A stretch of DNA of 29,634 nucleotides from Desulfurococcales archaeon (GTDB taxonomy: Archaea > Thermoproteota > Thermoprotei_A > Sulfolobales > Desulfurococcaceae), in assembly GCA_027064845.1 (NCBI GenBank), contig JAMOPC010000475.1, positions 1-29,634 on the forward strand, in the 5' to 3' direction. The stretch's first letter is position 1; each line of letters begins with the position of its first letter. The notes beneath the pieces are model-generated. The model was not told where the DNA came from. It did not search any database and worked only from the letters and a program-made list of their open reading frames with translations. The translations under genes and the position numbers were made by a program. This document shows positions 21,226 through 27,873 of the stretch, one piece after another.

Positions 21226-21957
21226 TTATGTGTCCTTGTTTTTAAACAGTATTTGTTTTATTTTCTCTATTTCTTCTGGTCTTAGCGTTGTTCTCAGGGT
21301 TTTTGTTAGTGCGGATTTTTCTAGCTTGTTTCTTGGTATTAGGTTGTGTCTGGTTATTATTTCTGTTATTACTCGTGGTATTCTTTCATCGTCTGGTAGT
21401 GTTAGTAGTCTGTATTTTTCCAGTATCTTTAGTTTTCTCTTATATTCTCTATTGTATTTTGTGGGTCTTGTTTTTAGTGTCTGTATATGTATTATTCTGA
21501 GCTTCTCTGGTGCTATTAGTGGGTATTTTTTCAGAGTACTCGGTGATATCCCTGTTTTTTCTGATACCTTCTCTATTGGTGTTGGTCCGTTGTCTTTTAG
21601 GTATTTTATTACTGTGTCTATGTTTTTCTTGAGTTTTGTTTTTCTTTTACGGTATATTCCCTTGACTGGGCTGCCGTAGTGTTTTTTGAATAGTTTCCTA
21701 GTTCTATCATAGCTTATTCCAAGCATTCTCGATATTTGTCGTAAAGTGTATCCTTGACGGTATAGGTGTATTATCTTGTCTACTAGTTCCGGTGTTGTAG
21801 GCTTTATTCTAGGCTCTACTCCAAGCTTCCTTAGATGGTGCCGTATTGTTTTAATATTCACGCCGAATATCTTGGCAATATCTTTTACATATACTCCTTT
21901 CTCGTACAGGTATTTTATTACTTCAATATCTTTGTCCGTAAGCTTTCTTTTCACCAT
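21226..21957 (-). CDS. Multi-helix-turn-helix DNA-binding protein
   Basis: This 243-residue protein has three homeodomain/resolvase-like HTH units: about 7-46 (DIEVIKYLYEKGVYVKDIAK, VNIKTIRHHLRKLG), 57-95 (ELVDKIIHLYRQGYTLRQIS, ISYDRTRKLFKKH) and 113-148 (TVIKYLKDNGPTPIEKVSEK, SPSTLKKYP). A basic C-terminal region rich in Thr/Arg/Lys follows. Such arrays recognise long DNA sites, as in transposase DNA-binding arms or replication and partition proteins, but no catalytic domain is present. A master regulator or origin-binding protein is plausible. ACGGGGAAAAGAC precedes the ATG. Confidence 0.8.
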   Translation of the reverse strand: MVKRKLTDKDIEVIKYLYEKGVYVKDIAKIFGVNIKTIRHHLRKLGVEPRIKPTTPELVDKIIHLYRQGYTLRQISRMLGISYDRTRKLFKKHYGSPVKGIYRKRKTKLKKNIDTVIKYLKDNGPTPIEKVSEKTGISPSTLKKYPLIAPEKLRIIHIQTLKTRPTKYNREYKRKLKILEKYRLLTLPDDERIPRVITEIITRHNLIPRNKLEKSALTKTLRTTLRPEEIEKIKQILFKNKDT

Positions 21958-22017
21958 GTCTTTTCCCCGTTTTTTAAAAAATAGTTGTTGCGATAAAACG
22001 TTTTACCATATATTATG

Positions 22018-22293
22018 TTATATTCCAAGAAATAATGTAATAAGCATTGCTAACAGCTCTGCTACTGTTATAATAAGTAACAGCGTTGCTCTACCAATCC
22101 ATTTATCTGCTTTCATGGTTTCATCCCTCATATAATAATGAAATGCTATTCCTAATGATAGAAATGCTACTATAAGTGTTATTAATATTGCTAACAACAA
22201 TATTTTTGAAACAACTCCCAGCTCCATATTGCATGAATCATGTACTGGTATAGGTATCGGTATAGGTATGGGCTGAACAATAGCTCCGGGCAC
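22018..22293 (-). CDS. Two-span membrane protein with Pro-Ile repeat N-terminus
   Basis: This 91-residue protein starts at GTG 22293 behind ACGGGGATAAAC. The N-terminus is MPGAIVQPIPIPIPIPVHDS, encoded by a short GGTATA-type tandem repeat that could vary in copy number. Two hydrophobic helices follow (about 29-52, ILLLAILITLIVAFLSLGIA; 68-90, RATLLLIITVAELLAMLITL). The first Met inside (MELGVV) is a weaker alternative start. The poly-Pro arm may extend outside the membrane. The function is unknown. Confidence 0.7.
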   Translation of the reverse strand: MPGAIVQPIPIPIPIPVHDSCNMELGVVSKILLLAILITLIVAFLSLGIAFHYYMRDETMKADKWIGRATLLLIITVAELLAMLITLFLGI

Positions 22294-22353
22294 GTTTATC
22301 CCCGTTTAAAAATAATTGTTTGTGCATCATGTTGTGAGTATGTTTTTTATGGT

Positions 22354-22359
22354 AAAAAA
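22354..22359 (-). terminator. T6 tract after the 45-residue gene
   Basis: Six T residues on the - strand lie about 10 nt after the stop at 22368, followed by AT-rich promoter sequence for the next gene. Confidence 0.45.
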
Positions 22360-22367
22360 GGGTGTGG

Positions 22368-22505
22368 TTATTTTATTTGTTTCTCGACTAGGTAGCATTC
22401 TTTCAGTAATGGGTTTGATTTTATCCATTTAATCATTTCTTCCTCGTCTACTGGAACATATATCTTGTAGTCGTTGTTCACGGTTATGCATATTATTTTC
22501 TTCAC
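22368..22505 (-). CDS. 45-residue alpha/beta miniprotein (GTG start)
   Basis: The sequence is MKKIICITVNNDYKIYVPVD, then EEEMIKWIKSNPLLKECYLV and EKQIK: two strands, a helix and a strand. GTG 22505 lies behind GGGGTGAAAACCC. A T6 tract follows the stop. The fold could resemble half of a ferredoxin-like unit, but the family is unknown. It is short but well framed by start and stop signals. Confidence 0.55.
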   Translation of the reverse strand: MKKIICITVNNDYKIYVPVDEEEMIKWIKSNPLLKECYLVEKQIK

Positions 22506-22525
22506 GGGTTTTCACCCCTTTCTTG

Positions 22526-23092
22526 TTATGTATATAGTTTTCTGAGGATGTCTTCTAGTGATGGTATTCTCAGGTTCTTTATCCCGTCTTCCAGTATGTT
22601 CAGTATTTTTGCGAGTATTATTAGTTCTTGCTTCATCTCCCTCATAGACTTCTTACCTATCTGTAGCCGTATGTCTCTTATCATTTCTAGTGCGAAGCTG
22701 TCATAGTAGTCTGTTCCAGTCCTTACTTCTACTACTGTGTTTAGTTTTTTCTCTAGTTCTTCTATCTTGCTAGATAGTTCCTCGTTCTTTTTCCTGAGTT
22801 CTTCGTTTTCCTTCATTAGTTTCTCTATTGTTTCATCTCTCCTAGCTATTTCTTCGTCGCACCTATACATTTTGGCTTCTCTTACTAGGTTTTCTACCCT
22901 GTTGGTTAGTTTCTCCATGTATTCTATGAAGTTGTTCAGTACCTCGCCTATTGTTTGTGGTGATTCGTTTTTTAGGAGGTTCCATAGAGCCATACGTATT
23001 ATCTGCGACTTACTGGATTTATACTGTTTCATCAACTGGTCAAGTAGCTTAACAGTTGCCTCATCCAATGACACGGATATTACTGCTCTCAC
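22526..23092 (-). CDS. RHH plus coiled-coil DNA-binding protein
   Basis: This 188-residue protein has an N-terminal RHH unit at residues 3-42 (MRAVISVSLDEATVKLLDQL, SKSQIIRMALWNLL), then a long coiled coil at about 48-118 (LMKENEELRKKNEELSSKIE) and a C-terminal helical part (KSMREMKQELIILAKILNIL). GTG 23092 is chosen because GGGGTGCTGTGT precedes it; upstream codons overlap a TATA-like CATATATG. RHH fused to a coiled coil is the plan of plasmid and phage segregation or bridging proteins as well as larger repressors. Its place next to the repeat-rich gap at 23.4-23.8 kb makes that gap a possible target. Confidence 0.75.
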   Translation of the reverse strand: MRAVISVSLDEATVKLLDQLMKQYKSSKSQIIRMALWNLLKNESPQTIGEVLNNFIEYMEKLTNRVENLVREAKMYRCDEEIARRDETIEKLMKENEELRKKNEELSSKIEELEKKLNTVVEVRTGTDYYDSFALEMIRDIRLQIGKKSMREMKQELIILAKILNILEDGIKNLRIPSLEDILRKLYT

Positions 23093-23148
23093 ACACAGCA
23101 CCCCATATATGGTCATTTGATACATATATTGTTTGAGATTATTAAAAA

Positions 23149-23364
23149 TTAATACAGTTTAATAGCTCCCAGCTCGACCAGTATAACTAGTGATAACATG
23201 ATATACATTAGTATAATTATTATGAAGAACAGCCTCGGTATTATTTTATCGTCCCAGCTACATTCATAGTTCTTAAAGGCACCACAATACAATATTATCA
23301 AGATAATCGCCATCACCAGCATCAATATAATAATGCCCAGAAAGACTACTATGGTCTCTAACAA
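23149..23364 (-). CDS. Two-span membrane protein
   Basis: The protein of about 71 residues has two strong transmembrane helices (TIVVFLGIIILMLVMAIILI and RLFFIIIILMYIMLSLVILV) around a short loop with Cys and Asp (CGAFKNYECSWDDK). TTG 23364 is preferred because ACGGGGGAT (23372-23378 on the + strand as CCCCCGT) lies just before it, as at 27870. The frame also extends to ATG 23460, but there it would run through repeated ATACAATGTAATAC sequence with no ribosome-binding site. The function is unknown. Confidence 0.6.
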   Translation of the reverse strand: MLETIVVFLGIIILMLVMAIILIILYCGAFKNYECSWDDKIIPRLFFIIIILMYIMLSLVILVELGAIKLY

Positions 23365-23389
23365 TACCCATCCCCCGTACAGGATTATT

Positions 23390-23492
23390 ACAACGTAATA
23401 CATACAATGTAATAATCCAGAAAACAATCCATTAGGAATTAATACAATGTAATACACCATGATTCTACACTATGTTCAATACAATGATACAT
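23390..23492. repeat. Four iteron-like repeats
   Basis: Related copies of ATACAATGTAATAC occur at 23390-23403 (ACAACGTAATACAT), 23402-23414, 23442-23455 and 23479-23492 (ATACAATGATACAT). The last three are about 40 and 37 nt apart, roughly four helical turns. They abut the hairpin-rich non-coding gap, consistent with protein-binding sites for replication or repression. Confidence 0.45.
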
Positions 23493-23496
23493 CTGT

Positions 23497-23753
23497 GAAC
23501 CTTAGGTTCCCATCCCTTGTTTCTCGTAGAGAACCCGTTGAAAAGTTGGGGTCAAACACATGGTTCTCCAATAGAAACTCCCCGGTTCCACTCCCCTCTG
23601 TTTCCTGTGGAGACGGGGAGAAACAGTATCTAACGATTACAGATAGGGGGCTGTATTAATAATTAATAATAATACAGATCAAACCAGTAGAAAATTCTAC
23701 TAATACTCCCTTCCCCTTCTCCAAGAGAAATAATACAGTAGAACTCCCCGGTT
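23497..23753. other. Non-coding, hairpin-rich segment (origin or structured RNA candidate)
   Basis: No gene is seen from 23461 to 23792. The segment holds GAACC-TTA-GGTTC (23497-23509); GAGAACC (23529-23535) pairing with GGTTCTC (23562-23568); and a 14-position stem at 23578-23591/23607-23620 (CTCCCCG...CGGGGAG outer pairs, with one G-A mismatch and one G-T pair). It also holds CTGTATTA (23651-23658) pairing with TAATACAG (23670-23677), and AGTAGAA-AA-TTCTACT (23686-23701). CTCCCCGGTT recurs directly at 23744-23753, and TAATACAG at 23731-23738. Confidence 0.6.
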
Positions 23754-23792
23754 ACTCTCTCTTATTCTTATTTATTTATAAAAAGAAAGGTG

Positions 23793-23987
23793 CTATACTT
23801 GTAGGAGTTTTTCAAGTTGTTCACGGGCTGTATCTAGTTTATATATTGCTTCTCTATATATGTGTGTTTCTGCTATTGTTATTAATAATTGTTTCACGTA
23901 TTCGTTTACGGTCATTCCCTTGTTTTTTGCTAGTTTTTCTAGTGTTTTGTAGTGTTCTTTTGGTAATGATATGCTTATTTTAGGCAT
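23793..23987 (-). CDS. RHH transcriptional regulator
   Basis: This 64-residue protein begins MPKISISLPKEHYKTLEKLA, turns at KNKGMT and continues with the helix VNEYVKQLLITIAE, a clear RHH unit, then a helical tail (REAIYKLDTAREQLEKLLQV). ATG 23987 has AAAGGTGAAACAA upstream; the longer open frame runs through the neighbouring zinc-finger gene. It is 5 nt downstream of that gene and immediately upstream of the repeat-rich non-coding segment, which could contain its binding sites. Confidence 0.8.
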   Translation of the reverse strand: MPKISISLPKEHYKTLEKLAKNKGMTVNEYVKQLLITIAETHIYREAIYKLDTAREQLEKLLQV

Positions 23988-23992
23988 TTGTT

Positions 23993-24334
23993 TCACCTTT
24001 GTAGGTGGGTTTTTATTGCTTGTATTATGTGGTGGTTGTCTATTCTTTTCTTTTCTGATAGGTGTGTTATGTATATGTCTGTTACGTCTAGTAGTAGTTG
24101 ATTTAGTTCTGCTCTGTGTACTCTGTATATGTGTGCTGTTAGGCTCATCTTGTTGTCTAGGTGCTTTAGGCAGAATGGACATGTGTAGGTGTTTAGTAGT
24201 TTTTCTAGGTCTCTATTATATATTGTGTTGTAGTAGTGTTTTAGGAGACTGTATAGTACTCTGTATTTCTTCCTGAGCCTCTCCCTTATGATTATCTTGT
24301 ATAGTATAGCCATGATTATTGATTGGTGCTTCAA
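23993..24334 (-). CDS. C2H2 zinc-finger protein (TTG start)
   Basis: The protein of about 113 residues has a single finger CPFCLKHLDNKMSLTAHIYR followed by VH (Cys-x2-Cys-x12-His-x4-His). Long basic helices flank it (RLRKKYRVLYSLLKHYYNTI before; LNQLLLDVTDIYITHLSEKK after). The layout matches the gene at 18391, so the two are probably paralogues. TTG 24334 is preferred to a GTG at 24343 because the latter lies in ACGGGGTGG. It is followed closely by an RHH gene, a likely two-regulator operon. Confidence 0.75.
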   Translation of the reverse strand: MKHQSIIMAILYKIIIRERLRKKYRVLYSLLKHYYNTIYNRDLEKLLNTYTCPFCLKHLDNKMSLTAHIYRVHRAELNQLLLDVTDIYITHLSEKKRIDNHHIIQAIKTHLQR

Positions 24335-24381
24335 GTTTTCCACCCCGTTATTTTTAATACCTCCGATGCTCTTGATCTATA

Positions 24382-25155
24382 ATGGTGTCTGTGGTGAACG
24401 TGATAGGGTTCTTCGGAGACCTGCACCTAGGTAATCTTTTCTCAGATGTTGATGGGGTTCTTGAGCTTGCTGAGAGGGTTATGGGTTATAGTGATGAAAA
24501 AGTGTTGCTGGTTTTTGTCGGCGACGTTATTGAGGGGGCTAACAAGTACCGTACACAGATATATAAGATGTTTAATATCGAGCCTCTCCGAGTACAGCTG
24601 GATTATCTTAGCTGGTTCATTAACACGTTGTTTGACATGGGTCGTGAGAAAGGGGTTAGGTTGAAGATACATATTGTTCTAGGAAACCATGACTTGGGCT
24701 ATGATTATGGTAATCTGATAAAGTTTATTCGTAAACGTGGACTCGATGTTTCCTATGACTCTCTCGTTATAAGAACTCCTAGGCACAGGATACTTTGTAA
24801 GCACCAGTTGAACAGGGGTAGTAGGGGATCGTATCTTACGTGGTGGAGCGGTTACTTGCTCAATCTAGGCGAGAAGCTGTTGTACCAACATAATGCCGAT
24901 ATACTGGTTACGGCTCATACTCATAGACCCGATATAGCTATTGTTAATCGTGATAACAAGTTCTTCGTCGGCTTACCAGCATATATTGTCAGTAATGAGG
25001 ACTACAAGTATAATAAGATAGTGGTCTATATGGATGGGTGGATGAGGATAGACATGATTAGTAAGCGTCCCCGAAACCTAGTGATGAGGGAGAATTTGAG
25101 AAAAATGAGTGAGATTGTAGGTGTTGAACCATTGCTTGACGAGGTCTCTATATAA
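24382..25155 (+). CDS. Calcineurin-like metallophosphoesterase
   Basis: This 257-residue protein shows the ordered metal-binding motifs of the family: GDLHLG (12-17), GDVIEG (47-52), GNHD (101-104), a His near 141, and AHTHRP (178-183). These bind two metal ions, and members cleave phosphodiesters or phosphomonoesters, from nucleotides to DNA ends (Mre11). No capping or DNA-binding extension is recognisable, so the substrate is open. It is the only + strand gene of the right module. A TTTTTAATA box about 28 nt before the ATG and no ribosome-binding site suggest a leaderless transcript. Its last 8 nt overlap a convergent gene. Confidence 0.9.
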   Translation: MVSVVNVIGFFGDLHLGNLFSDVDGVLELAERVMGYSDEKVLLVFVGDVIEGANKYRTQIYKMFNIEPLRVQLDYLSWFINTLFDMGREKGVRLKIHIVLGNHDLGYDYGNLIKFIRKRGLDVSYDSLVIRTPRHRILCKHQLNRGSRGSYLTWWSGYLLNLGEKLLYQHNADILVTAHTHRPDIAIVNRDNKFFVGLPAYIVSNEDYKYNKIVVYMDGWMRIDMISKRPRNLVMRENLRKMSEIVGVEPLLDEVSI

Positions 25156-25573
25156 ACATTTTTGATGCTTGGCTGTCCTCTTTTTCTCCCTGTTCTTCTT
25201 TCCTTATCTCGTTCACAATATTGGTTATTTTGCTCTGAACCGTTATTGTTAATCGGTCATATATCTTATCCATTAATTTATTGCCTTTTTCATTGCCTAG
25301 TTCTTCTACTAGGGTTTTGCGTACGGTGTCTAGGATTAGGTCTGTTATATGTTCTATGAATTTGGTTGTTTCGGCATAGATTTTGTTGATTAGTTTGCCT
25401 GTATGGTTTGCTAGTTTCTCGAATTCCTTTATAGAGTAGTAGACTATGATCATACCTGTTCCTAGTGCTGAAAGGAGTATTGATGGTATTGTTTGTATTG
25501 TTGGGTTTATATGATATGCTAGAAAATAAATTGCTATCACGGATAACCATACAAGTATGTCTTGGGGCTTCAT
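25148..25573 (-). CDS. Membrane protein with long helical cytoplasmic tail
   Basis: This 141-residue protein has two N-terminal transmembrane helices (about 6-22, ILVWLSVIAIYFLAY; 29-47, IPSILLSALGTGMIIVYYS) followed by a charged, continuous helical region (about 50-130, with EFEKLANHTGKLINKIY and DTVRKTLVEELGNEKGN). ATG 25573 has GGGTGAATGAA upstream; a GTG three codons earlier is inside it. It could anchor or oligomerise at the membrane. No family is recognised. It ends overlapping the phosphoesterase gene. Confidence 0.75.
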   Translation of the reverse strand: MKPQDILVWLSVIAIYFLAYHINPTIQTIPSILLSALGTGMIIVYYSIKEFEKLANHTGKLINKIYAETTKFIEHITDLILDTVRKTLVEELGNEKGNKLMDKIYDRLTITVQSKITNIVNEIRKEEQGEKEDSQASKMFI

Positions 25574-25625
25574 TTCATTCACCCAGCATATTTTCTACAC
25601 TATTCATGGTTATAAACTATGGTGG

Positions 25626-26678
25626 TTAGCGGTATTTCTTGAGAGTGTTTATTAGCCAGTCTACTTCTTCTTTGCTAGTTGCTAGTCTGGCTATTTTTAT
25701 TGCGTCTCTAGGGTCTCTTGTTCCCAGCTCATCTGCTGTTTTTACTGCTATGTATTCTGCTAGTTCTGGGTCTATTTCTTCCCGTGACACTAGTACTGAT
25801 TTTACTATGTCTATGTATTGTTCACGGCTGTATGGTTTAAGCCTTATTATTATGAATCTGGACTTGAGTTCTGGTGGTAGGAATCTATCTGTGTTGCATG
25901 CGGCTATTACTTTGCATCCGTCTATGTATTTACATTTTACTACTTCGTATCTATCCCTCATTGCTATTACTATTCTTTGGTGTTCCATCCATGATAGGAG
26001 TACTGATAGGTCTCTTGAGTCGTTTATTTTGTCAAGCTCATCTATTAATAGTAGGCGTGGAGAGAACTCTGCTAGTATTTCTCTTATTCCTGCTTTTGTG
26101 GATGTTCCTGCTAGTATTAGGTGTGCTCCCTCTATGCGTCTCCATAGTTCTTCCATTAGGAGGGATTTGCCTGTTGCTGGTGGACCTACTAATAGTATGT
26201 GTATGGGTTTCTTTGATTTTAGTGCTTTTATTATTGTGTTTTTGACGTCGTCCATTCCTATTAGGTCTTTGAATAGGTCTTTCGGTATTTTTATTGGTTT
26301 GTTATAGTCTGGTTCTTTGGTTGATTTACCATATATTTCTAGTGCTTTCTTTATTGCTTTAATATCCGCTGGCATGTATATTGTGTATCTTCTTGACTTA
26401 TAGGTTATTCTGAGTATCCCCATGTTATATAGTTTGTATAGGTATGCCGGCATACTGTTTACTTCGTGTGCTTCGAAGCCCATAATCATTGTCTCGTGTC
26501 CGCATTTCCTACATCGGTATATGAATTTTGAACCCTCTACTAGTTCTAGGTCTTTGGAACCACATTTCTCGCATCTAAACTTGTGCTCATACCATGCAAC
26601 AATGTTTCTGAGAACATCGTGGTACTGGGGCTTCTGCCGTAGAACCAAGAGTATCTTATTAACTAGTTCCTCTGACAT
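25626..26678 (-). CDS. AAA+ ATPase with N-terminal zinc ribbon
   Basis: This 350-residue protein has a helical start, a zinc ribbon (C36-x2-C39 ... C56-x2-C59) and a winged-helix-like segment (about 72-103, MPAYLYKLYNMGILRITYKS). The AAA+ core follows: Walker A GPPATGKS (165-172), Walker B LLLIDE (209-214), sensor-1 ACN (260-262), Arg-finger SR (273-274) and sensor-2 GTRDPRD (319-325). The core resembles RuvB/MoxR/MCM-type ATPases that remodel DNA or proteins. The zinc ribbon and winged helix favour a nucleic-acid role, such as helicase loader or replication initiator. ATG 26678 follows TCGGGGTGTGTGC. Confidence 0.9.
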   Translation of the reverse strand: MSEELVNKILLVLRQKPQYHDVLRNIVAWYEHKFRCEKCGSKDLELVEGSKFIYRCRKCGHETMIMGFEAHEVNSMPAYLYKLYNMGILRITYKSRRYTIYMPADIKAIKKALEIYGKSTKEPDYNKPIKIPKDLFKDLIGMDDVKNTIIKALKSKKPIHILLVGPPATGKSLLMEELWRRIEGAHLILAGTSTKAGIREILAEFSPRLLLIDELDKINDSRDLSVLLSWMEHQRIVIAMRDRYEVVKCKYIDGCKVIAACNTDRFLPPELKSRFIIIRLKPYSREQYIDIVKSVLVSREEIDPELAEYIAVKTADELGTRDPRDAIKIARLATSKEEVDWLINTLKKYR

Positions 26679-26686
26679 GCACACAC

Positions 26687-26705
26687 CCCGACTCTGCCTG
26701 TCGGG
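26687..26705 (-). promoter_or_regulatory. Leader hairpin before the AAA+ gene
   Basis: CCCGAC (26687-26692) and GTCGGG (26700-26705) form a 6-bp inverted repeat with a 7-nt loop. On the - strand it includes the CGGGG start motif, so folding could hide the ribosome-binding region. Confidence 0.35.
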
Positions 26706-26728
26706 TATTTAAATATGGTTAAGGAAAT

Positions 26729-26734
26729 AAAAAA
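26729..26734 (-). terminator. T6 tract after the 70-residue gene
   Basis: Six T residues on the - strand follow the stop at 26744 by about 10 nt, before the TATTTAAATA promoter sequence of the AAA+ gene. Confidence 0.45.
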
Positions 26735-26743
26735 GAATTGTGG

Positions 26744-26956
26744 TTATTCTCCCCAGTAGTCTTCTTGGTCGAATAACTGGTCTCCAATGTATTCTAGTTG
26801 TTTCATCAGTATTAGTGCCATAAGGTATGAATCCATCTCTGATATTCCATTTATAAGGTATCTTATCATCTTTGCTACAGTATATACGTCAAAGTTTCTT
26901 TCCAGTTGTTCTAGTATTTTCATTACCTGTGTCTTTGTTAATAGGGTTATTTTCAT
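26744..26956 (-). CDS. Small helical protein
   Basis: This 70-residue protein begins MKITLLTKTQVMKILEQLER, continues NFDVYTVAKMIRYLI and YLMALILMKQLEYIGDQ, and ends with the acidic FDQEDYWGE. It is probably a three-helix bundle. GGTGATACATA precedes the ATG. It is 6 nt downstream of the DnaJ-like zinc gene, so co-transcribed with it, and upstream of the AAA+ gene. It could be an ATPase co-factor by position. No family is recognised. Confidence 0.7.
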   Translation of the reverse strand: MKITLLTKTQVMKILEQLERNFDVYTVAKMIRYLINGISEMDSYLMALILMKQLEYIGDQLFDQEDYWGE

Positions 26957-26962
26957 TATGTA

Positions 26963-27157
26963 TCACCATGTCTTGGTTATGCATGGGTATTTTATGTTTA
27001 GGATTTCTTTAGGTATTTTTGTTGTTCTTATCTTGCCTGTTCCATGACACCTTGGGCATAGTTGCCATTTCTTACCGTCTGGTGTAGGTATTATTCCTTT
27101 TCCTTTACAAACTGGGCATGTTATTTCTACGTATCCATATACTAGTGGGTCTACCAT
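26963..27157 (-). CDS. DnaJ-type zinc-knuckle miniprotein
   Basis: This 64-residue protein has two CxxCxGxG repeats: CPVCKGKG (about 14-21) and CPRCHGTG (about 37-44), flanked by strands (YVEITCPVCKGKG, KKWQLCPRCHGTGKIRTTKI). This is half of the four-repeat zinc domain of DnaJ chaperones, with no J domain. Similar miniproteins may bind zinc for protein or RNA interaction. ATAACGGGGAAACAAA precedes the ATG. The gene order DnaJ-like knuckle, helical protein, AAA+ ATPase is notable. Confidence 0.8.
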   Translation of the reverse strand: MVDPLVYGYVEITCPVCKGKGIIPTPDGKKWQLCPRCHGTGKIRTTKIPKEILNIKYPCITKTW

Positions 27158-27190
27158 TTTGTTTCCCCGTTATATGGTTTTGTATTGGGT

Positions 27191-27197
27191 AAAAAAA
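27191..27197 (-). terminator. T7 tract
   Basis: Seven T residues on the - strand lie about 18 nt after the stop at 27215, before the promoter region of the zinc-knuckle gene. Confidence 0.5.
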
Positions 27198-27214
27198 TAG
27201 TTGTGTTGTTTTGG

Positions 27215-27547
27215 TTATTTGTTTTTCTTCTTGTAGGATAGGTAGTTGAAGAGCATTCCTTTTGTTATTGGATCTGATATTTTTGTGCGTAGCCATAGTT
27301 CTAGTTTTACTGCTTCTATTAGTCCTATTATTGTTGCTATGGGTAGTTTCGTGTTTAGTACTAGTTTGTTGAATATTCCTCCCAGTATTAGTGTTAGTAC
27401 TTGGCTGTCTTTTATCATGTTTAGTTTTTCTATGATTTTGTCTAGGTATTCGTCTATTTCTGCCATGATGTCTTCGTGTTCTAGTAGCTTGTTTGCTAGT
27501 TCTTCTACTTCTTTGTCTAATTTCTCCATGTTTTTGTATGGGAACAT
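27215..27547 (-). CDS. Helical protein with a possible membrane segment
   Basis: This 110-residue protein begins MFPYKNMEKLDKEVEELANK (charged helix). Then comes a mildly hydrophobic region (VLTLILGGIFNKLVLN, ATIIGLIEAVKLELWL) and a basic end (FNYLSYKKKNK). ATG 27547 is preferred because GGGGTGAAAACC precedes it, with an in-frame GTG inside that site. The start lies just past the end of the AbrB-like gene, so they form one transcript. The function is unknown. Confidence 0.65.
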   Translation of the reverse strand: MFPYKNMEKLDKEVEELANKLLEHEDIMAEIDEYLDKIIEKLNMIKDSQVLTLILGGIFNKLVLNTKLPIATIIGLIEAVKLELWLRTKISDPITKGMLFNYLSYKKKNK

Positions 27548-27552
27548 GGTTT

Positions 27553-27870
27553 TCACCCCTCTTGTTCTACGGGTATTATTTTTATCTTTACGGGTTTTCC
27601 AACGTGTTTGTCTAGGCTGTATAGCTTGGCTATACGTGATGGTACTGGTATTATGTATCTGTCGCTTGTTCTACCGGTTTTCCACTTCTTTATTGTTGTG
27701 TAGAACTCTGTTCCATCATTGTCTGTGTCTGTTTCTTCTAGGTTTATGGTTATTACTACTGGTTCTCCAGACTCATAGTATTTTCTAAGCTCTGTGTAAC
27801 GTATAAGTGCCGCTGGAAGCCTTATCAATCCACCCTTCATTATTTTTACGGGTACCTTGAACTTGGACAA
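27553..27870 (-). CDS. Tandem AbrB/SpoVT-like DNA-binding protein (TTG start)
   Basis: This 105-residue protein appears to have two swapped-hairpin units. The first is KVPVKIMKGGLIRLPAALIR with a following GEPVVITINLEE; the second is DRYIIPVPSRIAKLYSLDKH with VGKPVKIKIIPVE. The pattern basic-strand, (I/L)xxP, helix, then a G-(E/K)-P-V-x-I strand is that of AbrB-type regulators, here joined in one chain. TTG 27870 lies behind ACGGGGGATAGGC, so this non-ATG start is well supported. It is probably a transcription factor. Confidence 0.55.
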   Translation of the reverse strand: MSKFKVPVKIMKGGLIRLPAALIRYTELRKYYESGEPVVITINLEETDTDNDGTEFYTTIKKWKTGRTSDRYIIPVPSRIAKLYSLDKHVGKPVKIKIIPVEQEG

Positions 27871-27873
27871 GCC

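Noticed and set aside
22243..22272. GGTATA-type tandem repeat as a CRISPR or iteron array
   Set aside because: It is a short microsatellite that encodes Pro-Ile repeats at the N-terminus of a membrane protein; no spacers.
23578..23620. Possible tRNA T-arm (GGTTCCACTCC)
   Set aside because: The flanking bases form a different, longer stem and no acceptor, D or anticodon arms can be placed.
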